A DNA stretch of 64,000 nt from Doryteuthis pealeii. Taxonomy: Eukaryota > Mollusca > Cephalopoda > Myopsida > Loliginidae. Numbering within the stretch: the first letter of the stretch is position 1; every line of letters begins with the position of its first letter. Where the stretch lies: the NCBI GenBank assembly GCA_023376005.1, contig CM042145.1:18815204-18879203 (forward strand), in the 5' to 3' direction. Under the pieces are notes generated by a model that made no database searches, was not told where the DNA came from, and saw nothing but the letters and a program-made list of their open reading frames with translations. Positions 39,501 through 45,500 of this stretch are shown here, one piece after another. The position numbers and the translations under genes were made by a program.

Positions 39501-42500
39501 TTGACTGCCCATTCACTATGTCTTGTGCAAGGTCTTTTAGTAAAACATCACATTGCCCAAGTCTATCATTTTCCTTGCAGTCCAGTTTTGGTTCCTATGA
39601 ATTTTGATTTCTCCCAAAGTTTCCTTTTCATCTTTGAAAAATATTATTGAAGACAAGATCTGAAGAGACTGTCTTTGATTTTAATTGTCATTAAATATCA
39701 TAGTGTGTTAATATAAATCAGGGGTCCCCAACCTTTACAGCCAAAGGGCCACAAAGCTTATCTCTAGAGGATTCATCCTAAGTATGACATTAAACTGCAT
39801 TTAGTGGTGAGGTTCTAATTCTAGAGCTCTGAGGGAGTGTGAAGTACTCCTACATTGTCATTACACCCAGGTCCACTCTGACCCAGACTGGTAGTACCTG
39901 TTAGGGTCCCATCTATGATTTAGATAGATCAAAAATGAGTTGTTTTTTTTTAACTTGAATACCCAACAAGAATGAATAAAACAAAAATGTCTTCAGCATA
40001 AAATAACCCAACAAGGATTGACATGCCGTAAATTCCAGCCAACTAGCCATGAAGAGGATTCAGGGTTGCAATATTAAAAAGACAGAAAAAAACAAAAAAA
40101 AACCCACAGCTAACTTCACAAAGTAGCAATCATAATTGTTGTGGAGTTTTAAGGGTCAAAAATAAGACAAACGACTGGTAACAATGTATACAAATGTATT
40201 GAACAAAAGGAGTAGAAATTTACAGCAAGAAAGTGGAGATTGCGTCTGACCAATACAGTTATGAGCTGACTCGCATTTGCTTCGCCTCAAGCCACAATTG
40301 TTCCTGCTACTTATAGTAGCCGTCAGCGCATTCCATTTATATCAATAGGTTATATCACCTATAACAATAATTTATTAATGAGACATCTAATGTTGACAAA
40401 AGGAGCACATCAGATAAGTTATGATTTGACAGTTTTGAATGCTTCAGTTTGGAGAACAACTGTTCACTGCATTATTTAGTGTCAAACAGGTTCACTACTT
40501 GTTGGGTGTAGGGGATAAGGTTAGGGAATTGTACTTACTTGCTGGGTGTAGGGGATAAGGTTAGGGAATTGTAATTACTTGCTGGGTGTAGGGGATAAGT
40601 TTAGGGAATTGTCCGAGTATGTGGTTCTTACAGAAACTGAGGATGTGGCAAGCAAGAATCTTGAACTTCAAATCTTCTGAACATTGAACAGTTTCATCTG
40701 TAATTGTGATGCTACTTTTTCACAGTTGACCTCAAAAGAGGAAGAGAGTATACAGATGAGCCTTGAGGGACCCCTGATATAAGTTATGAATATGTAATTC
40801 TGTTAACAATCTCCAGTTATAAGAAGTATACATGTTTTTTTTTGGTTATTTCAGGCTGGTTTGAGAATGGAGTATTTCTACTTCAACTTACATGAGACTG
40901 TTCAAATTGATATTCAAAAGTTACAATTCATCTCATGCTATTATGGTCAGTTAGATGACAGCTGCAGTAAGGTAAGAGAAATGTAATATTATTTGTTTAT
41001 ATATATTTTTTTCTTTTTTCAGAATTTTGTATCTCAAATTTAGAGGTGCATATTATACATGAGTGCATATTATTTTATTAAATAAATAAACAAAAGACTT
41101 AATGTGTTTTAGATGTCTTTATTTCAGAACTCAATGCATGGAGAGAAATAGCTCACAGAAGAGCACCATTTTTCATCTGTCTCCGCTTGTTGAGCTAACT
41201 CTGATCTGTAACTTGTTCTCACAATCAGATTGACCAATCAGAGAACAGCTGATAAGGTCAGCTAAGCCTTGCTGGCTATTTTCCATGACTCTTCTTCTAA
41301 AAGAAAAACCAGTTACTTTTTGAATTCTACTCTACAAATAGTTACAGTAACTTAAATATTGCTAAAAAAGGACAAAGAAATATTTTAATGGATTCATGTA
41401 TCTCTTATCATCTAACAATCTGGAAAAGTCATAGATGAAACCATAAACAAAAATAAAGAAGAAATCTCACAATCAGGTTACTTTATCTTTGTATTTTGTA
41501 TGTTTCAGATCATCTACCCATGTGACTTGACATTTGGCCGAGTTTGTGATTACCAAAAGAAAAAGACAGAAATGAATTGTGAGGTTGATAAAATTTATAT
41601 GCACATGTCTGCTTCTGTTCTTAACCTGATGCAAAATGTAATGGAAAGTTATCCATTCTGGAAAGAGCAACTGGTAAGTAGTTCATTAAATATTTCATTT
41701 ATTTCTATTTTAATCATTTTTTAGTCCTCCTTTTTGTTAAGACATTCTATTGAAGTCAGTAAGTCTACTGTTGGTTTGAATAACGGCAGCTAACTAAGTA
41801 CAACTTAAGCAGTGTCCAAGACAGTTGGTATATATAGAAATCAAGAATGACCCATTCATGAATTTGGGTGATTTGGGTCATTCCATTCCTTGAGTTCTGA
41901 TTGGCTGCTTGACTGCTTGATTTGAATGACATTGTGGAGTCTTATATATATCCTGTCATTCTGCAGTAGACTTTGTGACTATTCAGGTTTGTATTTAAGT
42001 TACAACCGTTTGTTGCCTTGTCTTCCCAGTTCGAAGGTAATTGTAACTTTAATTATTCTTCACATTCCACCATATCTGAGGAGAGCACGTTTGTAATGAA
42101 ATACAATCAAAATGAATCTCCAGCCCTGTCGACTGGGGCTTTAGAATACACTGACTGCACCTCTGCAAAGGGGTAAGACCCCCCCCCCAATGAGGACATC
42201 TTTTGGCTGTGGATGGTAACCCGTGATCCTTAAGGATGGAATCTTGGTGGATGAGCAGTCCATGACAGGTAACACTCCACTTTGACCCTTATTTAGGCTA
42301 GACGGGTGGTTGGAGAGGCCCCCCTCTAATCAATCACCTGGTCACGTCAAGCCTTAGATATGATTGTCCCAACCCCTTTGCCCTTATGGCAAACTTCCAA
42401 CCCTCTTTATCATACTTATCTTCTTAACAGGCCCGGTCTATTCTTCTATTCTATCTGGGCTGATTCCTCTCTGATTGTCTTGGGTGTTTCTTGGGTTGGC

Positions 42501-45500
42501 TTTCGACTTTTCCTGTGTCTTTTCTTTTGTTCTTACAAATAAACACAAGACTTAATGTGTTTTAGATGTCTTTATTTCAAAAGTCAATGCATGGAGAGAA
42601 ATAGCTCACAGGAGGGACACCATTTTGCATCTGTCTCTGATCTGTAACTTGTTCTCACAATCAGATTGACCAATCAGAGAACAGCTAATAAGGTCAGCTA
42701 AGCCTTGCTGGCTATTTTCCATGACTCTTCTTCTAAAAGAAAAACCTGTTACTTTTTGAATTTTACTCTACCGTGGATAATTAATAGGCCGCCTATTAAT
42801 TATGTAGCACTTTCATTTGTGATAGCATTCTTTGGTTTGAATTTAATTAATAATTAAATTCAAGACATATAGTGCTTATATTTTCATTTGACGTGAAAAA
42901 TGGGATTGTTACAATAGAAAAAAAAAAAAGAGAAGAACAAAAAGGTAGTCAAGTAAAAGGAATTTTTTATGAATTTTTTGTAAAAATATTTTTTTAGTAA
43001 AAGAATTCATAGTAGCATCACACACACACGCGCATGCACACACATAGCCTGAATCATAAGTAAAGTAAAGTAATTGGGGTGGCCTAATGTCAGTATCAGC
43101 CAATCACCGAAGGAGTCTATCCCCCTTTCACTAACACTAGACCAAGGAGATTGTTTTTACGTCTGAGGTGAAGCACGATACCTATCATCAGCTCCTTACT
43201 TTACTGCACGGAGCCCTGTGCTACTAATACGCTGAGTTGGCGAGGGCCAGTAGCGAGCTAGGAACCTTTTGGTTTAAGTCCTTTTAATATTTAATTTTAT
43301 GGACTACTATAGACAGATCATCAACCATATGGAAATCTGATCTCACTGATAGGATAAAGTGAGAATTCTTCCAAGCTGTAGCCGTGTCAGTGCTACAAAA
43401 GGTCAATTCTTTAAAGTGGAGTTTAACAGGTTTGAATTCAGAATGTTCCTTCTCCTAGACTGGTTGCCATACCAAGGTTAAAGAGCCTAATATGCTCTAC
43501 TATTAACCATAATTGGATAGATAGAGAATATTTAGATGCATACCTTTCCAAAAGGTTTTTGCACTATGTGAAATGCAGACAGCCTCATCCAGGATTTGAA
43601 ATAAGTTTGCCATGTTCGTTTCCTACAATGATAACCATTACACCACTAGTGCCTCTTATATATGGCTTCTAATGAGAAAGTAATTAGAAAAAACTTCCTT
43701 CAGCAATGATGATGATACTCTTCATATGACAGCATCATGGTTAAGATTAAGATTACACATTTCCCACCAGTACCAGAGTTTGGTGTTTGAACCTGGGTAA
43801 AAAGTTAAGATTTAATGCTGCTTTTCTTTAGATAGACAGGCCCTCTGTTGCATACCCTCTTCATTACTTCTTTACTTACTTCTTTCTTACTCTATTCTTC
43901 TGGCCGTCTTTGGAATCTTATAACATCTTGTCTTGGTCTGGAATCTTCTAAGGTCTGGTCTTCTATTGGGGATTTCTCTTTATCAGAAGCCCTGTGTCAT
44001 TGTTAGTTTTTAGATAATAAACACAAGACTTCGATTTACTTGATCTTATTTTATTTTTAAATCCCCAACCAGACAATCTGCGCAGATGAGGGACCACGCG
44101 TATAACGCAACTTACCCCTTCGAGCTCGCTGCTACCTTCTAACTGCCTGAAATTTACTTACTATCTAAACCGGAAGAGAGGCTCCTCTCTACCGGTTCTC
44201 ATGGCTATCCCCGGAAGATAGGGTTAGGACTGAGGTCAAGCTTGTCACTCAATCTTCAAGGCCGTCAGCTGCACTTAAAATGCCATCTTGTTTTCTACAC
44301 TGTTGCACATAAATATTAGGTATTCTAATAATTATGTAACACCTCCCCATTGGTACAACACAACCTTCTGGCTCAAATTTCTCTCTATTTGTCTTTGTGT
44401 CATACTAAGCTAAGCTTAGTAAATATGAATAATAATTTTCCTGAATAATTGTTGATTTGTTTTTATTTTATTTATTTATTTATTTCAGCCTTCTGATAAT
44501 TCTCTCCAAGATTTCTCTCGACACCCACATACCAGCTTATGGGATGTGGAGAAGGTGACATCAGAAAAATGGCTTGAATGGACTGCAATGGGAGGTTAGT
44601 TGAAATAATCTATATATCTATACATATATAAACGGTAGTTGGTGTGTATGTATGTATGTACGTCCGGATGAATTTACAAAAATACAACAATTAACGACAA
44701 AGTAAATATATATACACATTAGATATCATTGGTTCTTGCTTTTTGTGCAAAAATTATGAAAATTTGATTTATATTCAAAAATATTCAAGAATCAAAATAT
44801 ACATAGAAATAGCATTGAAATTCTGCTTAAAAATGTCCAGCATTAGTAAATCTCAAAAGTGAACAAATCTATATAAGAGGGTTTCCTCCCTCTACCCAGG
44901 TGATGCTGTGTAGCCACTTCTAGTACATTCTAGAGAGTCTTTTAACTGTTGTTATCTTACTGTATTGATAATTGAAATATTAATTAGTCAGACCAAGTAT
45001 CCAATAGGCACCCCAAATCATCAACTTAATGAAAGTTTCACATTTTAACTCATCGCCGGTAACTTCCACTTCCAAATTTTTATAAACAAATGATTTTAAT
45101 CAGAAGTTTATGGAGATGTTGAACTCACAATAAATTAAATGAATAGATGGTTGGTACACGTAATCAAATTAAAATTCAATAGCAAAATCTTTTTTAGATA
45201 AATACTTTTTAATCAGAAATTTATGAATATTTTTCAGCACTTATGATGATTTATAAAAAAGATGAAAGACGTTTTTATACTAAAATAGTTTTTACTTAAT
45301 CAGAAGAGAAATGCAATTATGTTTATTTAAATAAAAATACAGTTTTTATTTGCAAAATATTTTTATACTTATTTAAATAAAAGGATGTCGTTCAGAAATA
45401 GTATCACGCAATTTGTAAAATTTGTTTTTGTCAGATACAGTATAATTGCAAAAATCGTCTGTTCGTTTATTTTCAAATATTTGAAAGTGAAACTTACCGG

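Noticed and set aside
40497..40612. CRISPR-like array
   Set aside because: Units are directly adjacent with no unique spacers, in a eukaryotic intron; it is a minisatellite. The same holds for 36610-36870.
41082..42776. Complete LTR retrotransposon with two LTRs
   Set aside because: The two L blocks enclose a functional VPS13 exon and other repeats, not gag-pol; they are separate insertions or solo pieces.
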